Positions 10,870 to 27,334 of a stretch of DNA of 64,000 bases are shown piece by piece. Both the position numbers and the translations under genes were made by a program. This stretch comes from Sarcomyxa edulis (lineage: Eukaryota > Basidiomycota > Agaricomycetes > Agaricales > Mycenaceae): the NCBI GenBank assembly GCA_009761415.1, contig QUOL01000021.1, forward strand, positions 124,001 to 188,000, written 5' to 3'. A model generated the notes under the pieces. That model had not been told where the DNA came from. It saw nothing but the letters and a program-made list of their open reading frames with translations, and searched no databases. Each line of letters opens with the position of its first letter. Position 1 is the first letter of the stretch.

Positions 10870-13800
10870 ATGGCGAGCGAATCCACCTTTGACGAAATTG
10901 ATGAGGTGAGTCGCCCCGATCATCTCATGAGCACACGTCCTAGACACTCAACAGCTATGGGTAGTCTCAACTCAGCGGAGAAAATGGAGAGATGTATTTG
11001 TTTCAATGGCTGTCTTCGACAGAGAAAAGAGCTGCCCATGCATCTGTGGTACGTCGAATCTTGTTGCGCGCCTGATACGCTCCGTATTGACTAGTTTGCA
11101 GGAACAACTCAAAGTCCAACAGCCTGATCTCGAGAAAGCACTTGTAAAGGTCGTTTTAGCACCAGAACCATACCCTGCTCCGGGACGCGCCATTCGCAAC
11201 CTAGTCGCGAGATGCTTGGTGGTGATGTGCACGAGGGGCGAAACGCGGACGCTGTTCGACACTTTGCAGGCGTTCTTGAAGATTGTCGGAGATTTCAAGG
11301 CCTATGACAGAGATACAAACAAAATGTGAGTGATTGTATCCGATCTCGTGGTCCTGCACTGAATCAAAGATATAGCGCTGCATTCACTTGCATTGGCGAT
11401 CTCATGGCTGTTTTTGGTGCTCAGGTGTGTCCATGCCTGCTATATCACGTATTTATACTCAAAATATCGCATAGTTCATGTCCTTCATGGCAGAGATAAC
11501 GACCATCGCTCTGAAGTGCTTCAAATCCTCGAGTGTACGCCATTCGCTTCGTGTAGCACTTCTGCCATTGTTAACCATCCCTGCAGTCTTCCTTACTCAG
11601 ATTCCACGCATTGGAGGCTTTGCGAAAGTCTCTAACGACAGCAAAACGAGCTGTGACAGACGCAGCCGTCAAGGATATCATGAAACAGATGAAATCCGGT
11701 CTCACTGACAAATCCCTACCCGCACAACGCGCAGCAGCAGATGTTCGTATTTCGTCCTGTTGTCTTGGTGAATCTACTCACCGATATATGACATCAGGTC
11801 ATAATCGCCATGTATCCTTCGAACGAGACGACGTTGACGGCCAACGACGTTGATTCCATCGTCACGCTGTGCGTCAAAAGCCTCGAGAACGCAGATCAAG
11901 CGACCAGGCATGCGCTTTCGCTACTGGTGGGCCATATCCTTGCATCGACGCAAACGGAACGCGTCATCCCCACGTCCGATACGGCTCAGAAGGGAAAGAA
12001 AGATCAGAACCCGGAAGACAACGATCTGTCTTCTGCTGCTCACGCTGTGTCTGACAATACGAAGCCCTTGCTCACACCGATAGAGATGCTGATCCACCTC
12101 TCAAACCATTACAACAAACCTCACATGTCCCGTAAATCACGCATAGGAATATTCGACTTTTACGCCGCCCTCTTGACCAAACTTGGATCGAGCTTCGTCG
12201 AAACCAACTATGGTCTCATTGTAAGCCACCTCATGACCGAAATCGTTTCGAGCCCCAAGAACGCACCTACGCGCTACGAGACGCTCCTAATTCGTAAACT
12301 AGTGGGCATCCTCCTCAGAGACCTCATCGGAGTTCGGATGCTGAGCGAGCAAGGTCAAATCGGCGCTATACAAGAACTATCGAATTTGTACCTGAAACGA
12401 TGGCCTGCCATGATGCCCGGTCAGGTAGCGCCCAATTCTGCAGTCTTGGTCATCGTGCTTCGCGAAGTTGCGGGTCTACTACAACAATTAGGGAACGCAC
12501 CTCCTCCAGTTCAAGTTTGTTCATGAAATTATTACATGATGTCTGCGTGATTAACGAATACATTTGGTAGGACGCAGTTGCAGAACCCCTCACCACCCTC
12601 CTAGCTCATCCAAGCCACACGACTCGAGTCACCGCAGCGTGGGCGCTACGGTGCTTCTGCTATTCGACGCCCCTTCGTTTACCGAAAACCATCCTGATCG
12701 TGATGGAAATGCTGCAGCGCGATCTCACGTCACTCCTTTCACCAGCCGCCCCTTCAGACATCAACCTCCGCGCCCTGGGACACGCGTACGGTCTTTCTGC
12801 TCTCGTGTCCGTCATCCCCGAGAGGCCATTGTACGTTTCCTACGACGTGAGCGCGAAGGTTCTAGACATGGCCATCCAACTTTTGAAACGTGCGGGAGAA
12901 CACGACGTCAAAGTGGCAGGAGTCGAAGTGGAAGTCGCTTGGACTTCCATCGCATCGCTGATGTCTCTAGGTCCCAACTTCGTGCGTCCCCACCTACCTC
13001 AGCTGTTGGTTCTGTGGCGAAACGCACTTCCGAAACCTACAAGCAAAGATTCTGCGAATAGTGCGAACCGACCTATATCTGAATGGATGTTTTTGCTCCA
13101 TGTCCGTGACAGCGCTCTTGGCGCGATCTTATGTTTCCTACAACACAATTCGTCGACTCTCGTCACCCTCGATGTTGGTCGGCGCATTGCATCCGTCCTG
13201 GGTAACGCTCTTTCATTTGCCAATAACTTGATCTCCCAAGGCGTGGAGGAGGTGATTGACCCTCAGCAGATCCCGGTCATAGCGAAAGGACTTAACTTGC
13301 GAGCAAGGGAGGCTTTGCTCCGCCGTCGAGTATATCAGTGTTTCACTGCGCTCGGGTTTTCGAGCATCACGGAATCCACCCAGTCTACGTTACTGCAGTC
13401 CGTTGTCTCCCTTTTTGCTAGTCCAGACGGGTACGCGGGGTCGTCTGTTCAGGCCGCTATAGCTTCGTCCTCGGGGACAGTCACATCCGTATGGCAAAGC
13501 GTTGATGGTTATGCGTACGGTGTGACGTCTATGAAGATCGCAGATCACGTTGGAACAGATTCTGAAGACAGTTCAACCTCAGGAGGCAAAGATAAATTGA
13601 ACCGGGATACCATCGAAGTCTCAGTTGACATTTTGGTAAGACTTATGACCGCAACGCATGTAGATTTTAGCCTAATCGTTTCTTTCTTCAAGCTTCGTAC
13701 GCCGATCCTTGGTGCTTGCGAACATGACCCTTTGTCTCTGTGCCAAGCCCGCTCATCCAGCACTGAATACGACCTCCTCGAGCCCCCACCCCCCATCACC

Positions 13801-16800
13801 TCGGTTGTAGACACTGCAATAGAGCTGTTTGCTCAGCTTTTACCTCTTCAAGATCTTGCCTCCACGACAAAGATCATCACACAGCTTCTGGACTCGGTGC
13901 ATTCCCCCAAGCTCGAGAAGAATACGGGACGCAAGTCTGCCGTCTCTATCAATGCATCTGTAGCCCTTGTGTTAGCTCTCCGTCAGGCTACCGCTTCTCA
14001 CTTCCGTCAGGCTCGCGAAACGTTTGGCAGTTCACAAATTACTTCGATTTTGTCTCCGTTTTTGAAGGTCTGTCCCTTCCAATTTTGCAGGTTTTCCCGT
14101 AGCCTTATAAACCACCTATAAAATCAGGATTCGTTAGTCGACGGAGACCTCATTCTGCGAGCGGCAAGTAGCGAATCAATGGGCCGTTTGGCCAGCGTCG
14201 CTGGTACCAATTTCTTGACTAGCCAGATAAAACTTCTAGTCGATCAGGTTGTCAACAATCGTGATCCTCATGGACGGGCAGGATGCGCATTGGCCTTTGG
14301 TGCGATCTATAGCCACGTAGGTGGTCTGGCCGCAGGGCCTCTTCTGAAGACCACTGTGAACGTTTTGATGTCCCTCAGCAATGACCCCCACCCTATTGTG
14401 CATTTCTGGGCTCTAAACGCTCTTGCTCGAGTCATCAATGCTGCTAGTCTTGCGTATGCCCCATTCGTCTCAAGCACGCTAGGCATGCTACTGAAAGTAT
14501 ATCTACTGGAATCCCACGAACGCGAGGGCGGTACTCTCAACAATGCAAACATCAGTGGCGACTATCCCGCGTATCCTGTAGTTTGCCAGATAATCGATGC
14601 GGCCATCACGGTACTTGGGCCCGACATACAGGAATCACCACGTACTCGGACTCTTGTTCTGAATCTCGTCCACGAATTCTCTGTCGAAGAAGACGAAGGT
14701 ATCTGCGTCGAAGCGATCAAGTGCATCCAGCACTTCCTCATGTTCGCCCCTGAACATGTTGACATACCTGAATTGGTAGATCGATTTCGAGGAAATCTAT
14801 CGTCCTCTCGGAGACCTCTCAAGCTTGCTACTATTAATGCATTATACCAACTTGTCCAAAAAGACGCGCTCTCAATGTCTAAATTGGGTGGAGATCGCCT
14901 TGTGGAAGACCTCTTCGGAATGCTCGATGACGACTCTTCTGTCGAGGGCGTCCGCAATGTTATCTCTAGTTGGTTGCAGCAAACAGTGATTCATAATCCA
15001 TCCGCTTGGATAGACCTATGCCAACGGATTATGTCGCGCACGACAGCTTCTCAACGTGTTGCAGATGCTGCAAGTAGAGCCGGGAATCTTCGTGATGATG
15101 AAGGAGAGTCTCTGAGTATGGGGATGGCGCAGGAAGGCGCAGGAAATGGCCGAGGTCATCTGACATCGCGGTGGAGGACGCAACTATTTGCTTTGCAATG
15201 TTTACACAACATATGCAATATCGTTGCCGCGAGCGGTCGAAGAGAGCATATTGATATCTCTTTTGCTCGCTCTTTAGGTGTTCCCACTTCGGGACTTCTA
15301 GTGTCCCGTGTTCCTGACCTCATCAAAATGGCGTTCACTGCCTCAACTGCATATGTTACAGAGATTCGATTGGAAGGCTTGATTGTTCTCCGCGATGTGA
15401 TACAGGTTCGTGTCCGATACATCATCTCACGTGAAAGTATCCGTCTCACTTCTTGATAGATATTCTCAACTGCCCCGGACCCAGCTTACGACGATGCACT
15501 TCTTCTGGAGCAGCACCAAGCGCCTATAACCGCTGCTCTTACACCGGCATTTTCTGCAGACTCAACTCCAGAGATCTTAGCCTCTGCTGTCGATGCTTGT
15601 GCCATCTTTGTAGGATGTGGTGTTGTAAAGGATGTGAACCGGATGGGGCGTATTCTCAAGCTTCTCACTGTTGCCCTCGATCAATCACAAGGTTTAGATG
15701 CTGTTTTTTTCTTTGTCGTTCTATCCTGACGTCATATCAAGATTCAGGCATGTTATCACTTGGCGACACTGGTGAATTAAGTCCAAATGCATCCGCAATG
15801 CTGCGGATTTCGACACTATCAGCGTGGGCCCAACTCCAAATTGCGAGTTCACACCAGACATATCTAGCCGATGTTGTGAAGCCGTACCGTGCGACGCTTG
15901 CCTCCTTGTGGATTGCGGCTCTTCGAGATTATGCTAGCATTCGAGTAGATTCCGAGTTCCTACACGACACGTCATCGGTAGCCCTAGATTCGTCGTACTC
16001 GAGTCTTGGCAAGGAAGTGCTTCTCCCCGTACGTCTCACCTTGTTTGTTGTTCCAGTGATACTTTCTTATCCGCGACCTTAGTACTATGTAGACTCTTGG
16101 GCAATCATTCTTCAAGCCGTCGCCACCTCCATGCAGGCAGATGATCCTCATATTCTCGCAGCCATGGACGGACAAGAGGTCAAAAAGGATGATGTCCCGA
16201 ATCATAAGGGCAATTCACGTTCAGAACCTACAGCCTTTTTCTTCGTTGTGTTCGGTCTAGTATTTGAAGCTTTGACTACGTCGTCAGTGGACGCCACATC
16301 GACGACATCCAGCCGGCAATTGACTGTCATTGCGGCTCTGGAAGCCCTCAAATCCTTGGTTCGGCCTGAATATTCTGGTACCGCAATGATGGAGCCCACG
16401 ACCTTCGACGAGTTTATCGGCCTCTGTTATAGAATGGCAATGACGGAATCTGCTGAGATACAAGCTCACCTGGTGGAAATGCTCGCGATTTTGGCCACTA
16501 CAAATCAGGCCAAAAACTCTTCCAACTCCAGGTGAGCTAACGAGAACCACGTATGCTGGAAATGGAGATTGATGTTTATACTTAGCGCACAAGATGCACT
16601 ATCCTTAACATCCCCTCGTGCTCATTGCTTACGCATATGTGCTCACGTCCTACGGCATTCTGCTTCAGGTTCAAGGGGACCGATCATTCGTACGTGTTCT
16701 TCTTTGGCTTGCTCATATCAGACATTCATGCCTGCACCGCAGAGGGTGAACCGGCCGAACGAATCAAAATGATCATGGCTGCGTTCGCGGCCTTTTCATC

Positions 16801-17924
16801 TGTCGGAGCAACTATCCCTCCTTCGCAAAGGGAAGATGTACGCGGGGTCGCTATCCTTCTCTACAGTGGTATGAGTGATTCGAATTCTGTCACACCTGTT
16901 CTGTTGTTGAACATCGTTCGTTAAACAGAATTGCTGAAGGATGAATCTTCTGAGATTGATCTCGTGGGACCAACGCTTCCTGCCCTAAAATCTCTCCTTG
17001 ATATTCCGGCACTCACGTCCCCAGATGCTCGAGACAAATTCGGGCGTTTGGTGCATGGTTTACTCTCTGCCTGCCTACTCAACATCGATGAAATGAGGTG
17101 AATGATTTACATAACCTTGTCATTCCTTTCATCTGCTCAAAGCGGAACAGAGGTCGCCAGGGTGTCATATCAGCGAAGAAAGTCAAAAATAATCTGCTTG
17201 CAGCGGTCCTAATCTTGACGGTTATTCCACCTTCCGTGAAAGTATCACAGGCTGTGATCGAACATTGTTGTTTCTTGATCTCTCAAAAGTTACTTGAGAC
17301 TGATGAAGTATGTTCATATAAATTGTTCTACTAGACCTTTTGCTAAATCATATCAAAACAATTTATAGATGTCCTTGACTGCTGCTCACTGCGCGAAGAC
17401 GTTGACGATGGCCTCAGCATCTGGAAACTTGTTGCTCCGTCAATGCGCCAAAACTCTGATGCCTGGATTGATCGAGTACATCGCAAAAATGGCACCGCTT
17501 GTCAACGATGGATCGGTTTCCGAGACTCAAGTAGCCGCCATTGGCGAAGTATGGAAGGCATTTTCAGCCTTTTTTGCGTCGGTTGCGGAGGATCATCGTG
17601 AGACAAACAACCTTATATAATCCGGTGAAAAAGACTGATATCCAATCTCGTATAGGGGTCCGTCTCTTGGGAATTCTCCTCCCCACAATCACATTACTGT
17701 TATCCAGTCCACAGGCAGCATCGTCCCCTGTGAATACACAAAGTGTCTCACAAGTTCTTTCCTACGCCACATCTTCTCCTGCATCTTTCAAAGAGGCCAC
17801 GGGAAAGTTGGACCCCGCCACTCGAGAAATTCTAGAACAAGCAGTTAGACGTGCAGTTGGGGGACCTTCTGCTACTGGTGGACCAGCAGCGGTAAAACCT
17901 CAGATTTCGTTGCGGTCGTTCTGA
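10870..17924 (+). CDS. LAA1: HEAT-repeat protein Laa1/HEATR5 (AP-1 accessory)
   Basis: Nineteen exons can be joined in phase: 10870-10905, 10965-11048, 11102-11325, 11376-11424, 11475-11534, 11587-11742, 11798-12514, 12571-13635, 13693-14067, 14128-15405, 15460-15691, 15748-16028, 16083-16531, 16586-16689, 16743-16868, 16929-17097, 17151-17307, 17369-17597 and 17656-17924. They give 2019 aa, matching the roughly 2000-residue Laa1/HEATR5 family. Family hallmarks near the N-terminus are YLFQWLSSTEK, APGRAIRNLVARC and GETRTLFDTLQAFLKIVGDF, followed by long arrays of helical HEAT-like repeats. In yeast Laa1 works with the clathrin adaptor AP-1 in trans-Golgi/endosome traffic; animal HEATR5 proteins do related work. 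All introns are short (about 50-60 bp). The gene converges on AFG2, with 186 bp between their stop codons. The first exon (12 codons) is the least certain part. Confidence 0.93.
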
Positions 17925-18110
17925 TAAAATGGTTTTCATTCTGATCTTGTTTATGGTTTCGTCTAGTTGACTAGTTAATTTATTATATTCATCTGACCAT
18001 TATACCTTCCATGCATACAATGAATTACTCTCATCTCATCTCATCGTGACAGTTCTAAGACAAGCATTGATGAAATGATGAAACTCGAGTACCGTAGCCG
18101 CTTACAATAC

Positions 18111-21221
<3,111 letters not shown>

Positions 21222-21643
21222 GGTGGTATTTTCTAGCCCTCCTAAGGGTACCAAGTTGTCCTAGATGCTCCTCGACGCGTCACGCAGGTTTTGTTTTCGT
21301 TGGGAGTAATCCTTTAGATCGCCTCGATTACGCCACTAGATGGGGACAATCGCGAACCTGAGATATCGCTATTCAGTCTCTAATAACATCAAACGAAAAA
21401 GATATCGCGCTCAAGAACGCCCCGAAAAATGTACCTGCTGCAAAACAAATTGTACCTTGGATCAGAATCAAGACGATTTGTGAGAGAAAATTATTCAAGT
21501 TCACCTCCGCGAACAGGCCCGACGCACTCCGCTGCATGCGTAATTGAAGCTCCGAGGATTTTAGATTAGACTCCGACCTTGCCGAACTATTCTTATCCTC
21601 AGCCGCCAACGAGCGTTTACACTGCTCAACACGAACGTCAACG
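21222..21643. promoter_or_regulatory. Shared divergent promoter of AFG2 and GPI16
   Basis: About 420 bp separate the start codons of the two divergent genes, so both promoters must lie here or overlap the 5' UTRs. No clear TATA box is seen. A minus-strand open frame of 104 codons (21373-21687) crosses most of this interval; it is discussed in the findings. Confidence 0.6.
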
Positions 21644-23602
21644 ATGCCTGCAGGCTGGAGACGCTGCATTCTAATTCTAACAGTCATTCTGCAAAGCTGT
21701 TACCTGACATTTTCGCAGTCCCTAAATTCGGAGGAATTTAGTGAAGAACTCAAAATTCGATCTCTTCGCGATGGAAAGGTGGCCTCGAGGTTCTCGTTCA
21801 AAACATTACTTAGAGGCGCTATCCCACGATATCCAGATACGTTGCTAGTCAGTGACGAATGTGAGTCTGTCCCAGACATATTGTGTAGTCTTTTGACAAG
21901 AATTCCGGCAGCACAACACTATACTGTATTCCCTCTCGCGCTCGGTCAAATATTGCGCGAATACGCTGTGACAGAGCTCCACCTGACACTGAATGCTGGA
22001 AACTGGAACTATGATCGTTGGGGTTATCCGGAGGAATCTGGAGTTGGAACTGGAGCAGAATTATGGGCATGGATGGGAGATGGGGCTCCCATCACGTTAG
22101 TGTTGTCGTTTATTCTCCACATGCGAAATTTGCATGTCGAGCTAACGCCTTCTGTGTTTTAGAATCGATCAACGCTGGAAGGGTCTGCGCAACGCGTTGG
22201 CTGGTCTTTTCTGTGCTTCGCTGGGTTCTCTAGACGAACAACGTACGACTTCTCCCGCGTCATCGTTCAGTCCGCACGGATTGCTCCCTGAGTGGAATCA
22301 TACGCATCAAATACGACACGCGTCTCTACCCTCTGAACACGTTTGTACAGAAAATCTCACACCATTTCTCAAGCTGCTTCCATGCAAAAGTCTTTCAGGA
22401 ATCGCTAGCTTGTTAAACCCTCACAAAGTCTTTGACGCAGATTGGCACGGAATGGGTGTTCACGTCTTATGGCGTGGCAATGAAGGAGTTGAACTCAGAC
22501 TGACGTTTGAACTGGTCTCGGATCCCTTACGCCCGTCGTCGGTCAGGAAGCGAGGTTTGTATGTTTCTAGAAGCTTCGACCTTGATCGAGAAGGGACTGA
22601 TTTCTAAATCAGACTGGTCGTTCCGTTCGTTGTTTGGCAAGATTATCGAGAGATCTTGTCCCGTCGCTGACTCCAGCAACGTCATTGTCTCTCTACCATC
22701 CGAAGAAGCTTATAGCATCCTCCCAACTCCATCCCTCGTCGATGGGGATCTTGCGATATTCGATCTGCAAAGCAGTGAGCCATTAGTTCCTCTGATTTTT
22801 GCCTTGAATTTACACACGATAGTGCAAGAGCCCCTTGACATTTCCTTGGGATGGCAGTCAGACTTTGAGTACCGTCAGTACATCGAATTCTGATATCCTT
22901 TCCCTTTTTGATGTTAGTATTCAACAGCATCAAATCTATCCAACCTTACCCTTCTTCCCTTGTCTATTCAACGCACCCTGAGGGGCTCTAGTCAGGCTCG
23001 CGGCCAATTATCCGTCGTCGTCACGAACAACTTGGCAGAAACCATTCAAGTGATCTATCTCGAGACAATGCCTTGGCTTTTGCAGTTCTACCTCCATACT
23101 TTACGGGTTCATTCCGAAGGGGTTCCTCGAGGTCCGTACTTTATCTAGAATTCTGTTATCTTATTTCTTGATCGTTCTCCCGATCTCTCCAGATGACCTC
23201 ATATCTTACATATCGTATATCCCACCTATGCCGCACTCACATCCAGCAACTTTCGAATCCTTACTGACTTTGCCTCCAAATTCGGCCATCTATCTCACGG
23301 TCGATGTCACTAAATCCTTCCTCCGGTATACTGAACATCCACCGGACGCCCAACGAGGATGGGATCTGCCGCCTGCAGTCTTCGTGCCTTTGGAAATTCA
23401 GGGCAACCTCACATATACCGGACGCCGCATCTACACTCCTACACTCCTGGTCGATCTCGCCACCCCTGATTTTAGCATGCCATACAACGTCATCATCTTC
23501 AGCTGCTCCCTCATAGCGTTTATCTTCGGGAGCGTGTTCAATCTTCTGACACGAAAGTTTGTCATAGTAGAGTTCGGTGCAGGATCAAAAGCTTCAACAT
23601 GA
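21644..23602 (+). CDS. GPI16: GPI transamidase subunit Gpi16/PIG-T
   Basis: Five exons (21644-22095, 22163-22554, 22613-22873, 22928-23131, 23193-23602) encode 572 aa, the usual PIG-T length. An N-terminal signal sequence precedes a long lumenal domain with family hallmarks: ELHLTLNAGNW, RWGYP, FCASLG, HVCTENLTPFLKLLPC and, near the end, LATPDFSMPYNVI. One C-terminal membrane span (VIIFSCSLIAFIFGSVFNLL) and a short cytosolic tail follow. Gpi16 is a core subunit of the ER GPI transamidase, which cuts the C-terminal signal of precursors and attaches the GPI anchor. The Cys in the CTEN region corresponds to the one that forms a disulfide with the catalytic Gpi8 subunit in known enzymes; that role is inferred by alignment. 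It is divergent from AFG2. Confidence 0.94.
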
Positions 23603-24683
23603 TAACAATGGATTATCTCCGTGACGAGGTTCCGACCAGCAGACGTCAGACGCTGGCGTTCGAGACGTGAGGACAGATGGCGAGATGATTTGCTCACCGG
23701 CGGCGCAGAGTAACTTGCTTGTCGATGCGGAGCATCGATGGGTATGGAACGCCCCGACAAGACAGGATACTACTTTCTACGGAAGCAAACTCTATAGGGC
23801 TACTTCAGTGGGGATAATGCGACGTGCCGTTGTCGCATATGATTTAATCCGAACTCTCAGCTACCAACGCGTAATTCGAGGGATATGTGCGCATGGACGC
23901 CACGGTCGCCTGAAGTTGTACCATTATACATTGTGGCCAGGTTCACCAGAACATTGTTGGATTCAATTTAGGAGTTCAGAAGCGCGTACTTATATTTATG
24001 CAGCGATTTTGCCGCCACTTCAGGGGCCCCCGGTACTCCGCATGGAGCAAAGTAAAGATAACCTGTAAGTGGGGGAGAGAAGGTGTTCGGCATGAGAAGG
24101 GTCGCACGACGAACGTTGCCTGGCATTTTGAACCGGCATGCAAAGAGCAGGGGGATGCGCATGCTGTGTCGAGATATGACTATCTGACAGAAAGGCTGGG
24201 TGATCTATCTTGATGGAAAATCTGATGATTAAACAACACAGGGAACTGATCTGGTTTGGTTCTTATTTCCACCAACACCGTATCTTTGGGTAACGTACCT
24301 CTGCATCTATCTGGATTGTACAGCCCTGAGCTGCCCGCCTTCGGACCTTGTGAGTGGCGCCGAAGTGGCAGTAAACTCTAAATGGTAAGAACGATCTAGC
24401 AGCAAGATTTATGTCGGTCAGAATCGCGTTCAAAACTTTGTATTCGAGATGTCCTGTAGTTAGAACCAGTGGCTGTTAGGCGCGAAGAAGTGCCATACTG
24501 CATATCCGAATTTCGTGATATAGATAGCTTCCAGTAAGATACACCGAAGAAGAGCTTCCAAGGGTAGTTGACTAGAACATGAGTCCTGATAACGGGCTGT
24601 AAGGTGCGGTCACATGCAAGCCAATTGACCAGAAAACATCGGAACAGGCGACAACCCGCAGGCGCCTCATGTGCTCCTGTTGC
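23603..24683. other. Intergenic, no gene recognised
   Basis: Region downstream of GPI16. It contains only short open frames without motifs. Confidence 0.5.
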
Positions 24684-25312
24684 TCATCTCACGCCGTACA
24701 ACCAAGCCTTGCTAGAACCGATGCGGTTACTCGTGCGTCCCGAGCCTACGAATCTTGCGGCAAATTCCTTTGGAGTTGGCTTTAAATCTGGGTTGAAACG
24801 ATGTGGATTGGATTCACTTGGACCCACTGCAACGACTCTATCGTTATCTACTTCACCTTCAAAGGAGATTTTGTACAAGCGACCCTCTCCTATCCACCTC
24901 TCGTAGCCTATATCGACCGTACCATGTGCCAACAGATAGCGTACGTCGGCCGGGTCTTCAAGTCGGTATAGATTGTGCTGATACGCGTTTGTTTCTTCCA
25001 GGGAGGGAACTCGTTGGACACGCTGTGGAGTTTGTCTTTCCATCAATCCTTGATGGTCGTGAGCCGCCCTAACATATGAACGACTATACAGCATTTCCAA
25101 CGACACTTCGTATTGGCCATTCTAGACTGTAATTCAAGCCGGTGTGAGCGCAGCTATTTGCATCCACCAACCTGCAGACAACGTACCTGTATACAAGTAA
25201 GGCTTTTCATTTTTCGCCTACTTTGATCTCCATATTCACCTGATATTTTCCTTCGGGCAGAACTTCGGTCCAGAGGTGCAAAATGATGTCGATAGTGTCG
25301 ACGATTATTGCT
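24684..25312 (-). CDS. Unrecognised protein, 3' exons only
   Basis: Two minus-strand exons join in phase across a GT-AG intron. The upstream one (to 25240, starting near 25312) encodes IIVDTIDIILHLWTEVLPEG and continues as KYQ. The downstream one (25121-24684) starts NGQYEVSLEMLYSRS and runs 145 codons to a stop. The joined text is hydrophilic with regular charged/hydrophobic spacing and looks like real protein, but I recognise no family, catalytic motif or membrane span. The 5' exons are not resolved. A possible initial exon lies on the minus strand near 25931, but the segment between contains stops in every joining I tried. It may be a complete gene with a hard-to-read 5' half or a partly decayed one. 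Confidence 0.35.
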
Positions 25313-27334
25313 GGGCATGCAAATCAGCTTTCGAGCGAGCGGCTCGTCAGGCCCGACAAACGCAGAATGGGCAGTAATTTTGATGAACGGTAGATCCGTG
25401 TGAGCTTATTATATTACCTGTATATTGTAACCAGAGTATCGGTCCTGGCTTTGCTGTTCTTCTCGTTTCGCAAGCAAGAGTCTGAAAGACGTGCTCCAAG
25501 GGAAACAGCATTTGAATCTCGACCGATCACTTGGCGATTCTGATAACCCTCATTCAAATCCCGTGACTGCTCTGATTAGACGTACCACATATGAGTGTAT
25601 TGCAGATACGGATAACTTGAGGATTTTGACGTGTGGAGCTGCTCAGGAGATTAAACCGAAGCAAAAGATGTCTGGTCCTGATACTCGAGCGTGGTAACGA
25701 CATGTTGTTCACTTGACCGCGATGACGAACAATGAAAGAAGCTTCGATGACTAGACAGGACCAGATCCTATCTAATAACCTGGTCCGTCTCGATCTAAGC
25801 TGCCATAGTATGAGTGAGCTACAGTCATGCAGCACGTCAATGAGTTTTAGTAGCAGAAATTCTCCACTGACCGATATGATTTAGACGCACCGAAATGTCA
25901 ATTTCCGAGTCGGGATGTGCTTGAGAAGCCATAGAATTTCTAGAAAAAGGTCAAGACATGGCTATAGTCAGCGTGAGGAGTTTGGGAGGACGCGAGGCAC
26001 GAAGAAACTCACGCTGAGGTCGGGGTGTGAAAGATGACAAGTGATCAACAACGCACCTGTTCATTGTTCGATTCCGCGACGACTCCGATACAGTCCGTCA
26101 AATGGGAGGCAGAGAGTTCTACCTATCTACCATGCTGCCTTCTTAAGGAGCATAAACCTGAGGCAATCACCATACAAATAGAGAAGGAGACGGTCTCGGG
26201 CCCGTTGTCCCGATGTCAATGTTTATATTGAGGAAGACAAGAGGGCAAGGTACGGAGAGCTCTAAAAACAGGGCGATCGCCAAGTCGTAGTACGCAAATA
26301 CTCGGCGACTCTATTTACGGACGCTGGCTGGGGCGGGAACAGAGTACCGCAATCAGTGAGATGACCGTCACATGCAACGTGCATTTGACTTGAACTTACT
26401 ATATTCATGGGTATGGTATCCTTTCAACCGTTTTTCACTTCCCGTGAGCCACGCATCAAGCAATACATTCTGAGGAGCAGAAGAAATACTAGAATGTTCC
26501 AAGGTCTGAATCACAAGTTCATCTTGGTCACCCTGCCACCGAAGACAACTTTATTAAATCGAGGTTGATGCTGTTCCGAATACGGGCCAGGCCACGGAGG
26601 GAAAGATGACTATCGTCAAGACAAGGCTGCCAAGTTCAAAGAGACGGTGTACAGTCGTAATTTTGACGGTGCGTGTTATGATCCGAAGGCCATCATCGAT
26701 CAGCGTAAACAAGCCCTCCAGATTCGGTAACGCAGTCGGAGCCGATGTAGTTAGCCAAGAGACGCGAATACTATGATGCAGTAAGAGAGTTGAGCCTGAC
26801 GCTGGGTCTCGTCTATCTAGACCAATTCGAGCAGTCGTCCTACTTAATTGTTGGGGATAAGTAGCATGAACTTCGCTTGAGTTCCTCGGGAGTCAAGATC
26901 TCTGTTGTCGTGATATTGAGCCGCAGAAAGGACCCTTGACGAGCAATATATCCATTCCCTGTATTGCAGTGGCTAAATCTCAACCCTAAGAGGTCCAGTC
27001 CATTGGAGTGGAAGCAGATTGGGAATTTCTAGTAAAGTGTCAACCGGGATCGCGTGAAACGGACCTGCATTGGATCTTCCTCGACGTTTCGGCAAGCAGA
27101 GACAAGTGATATATCAGTGTAATGTTGCTCGTTTTCCAAATAGTGGATGCCAGTGTCAACGTCGTTTGAAGAGATCAGGAGGCAGACTACAAAGAGCAAG
27201 TTGAGATTGAGCAGTGAGAGCAAGAGGCAAGCCTGAAAACGCCACCAAAGCCAAACAGCCACAATATTCTACTCGCCGACGTTCGCCGAAATATTCCGTA
27301 CTAGTTCGTTCTCACAACGCTCAGCTTGCTCGCA
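25313..27334. other. Unresolved region
   Basis: It may contain the 5' part of the unrecognised minus-strand gene (up to about 25.95 kb). Beyond that I see no coding signal up to ATP17. Confidence 0.4.

Noticed and set aside
12564..13061. 165-codon plus-strand frame inside LAA1
   Set aside because: It is a shifted frame of the LAA1 exon 12571-13635, whose main frame carries the conserved HEAT sequence.
14562..14957. 131-codon minus-strand frame inside LAA1
   Set aside because: It is antisense to a well-supported coding exon, with no motif or splice context.
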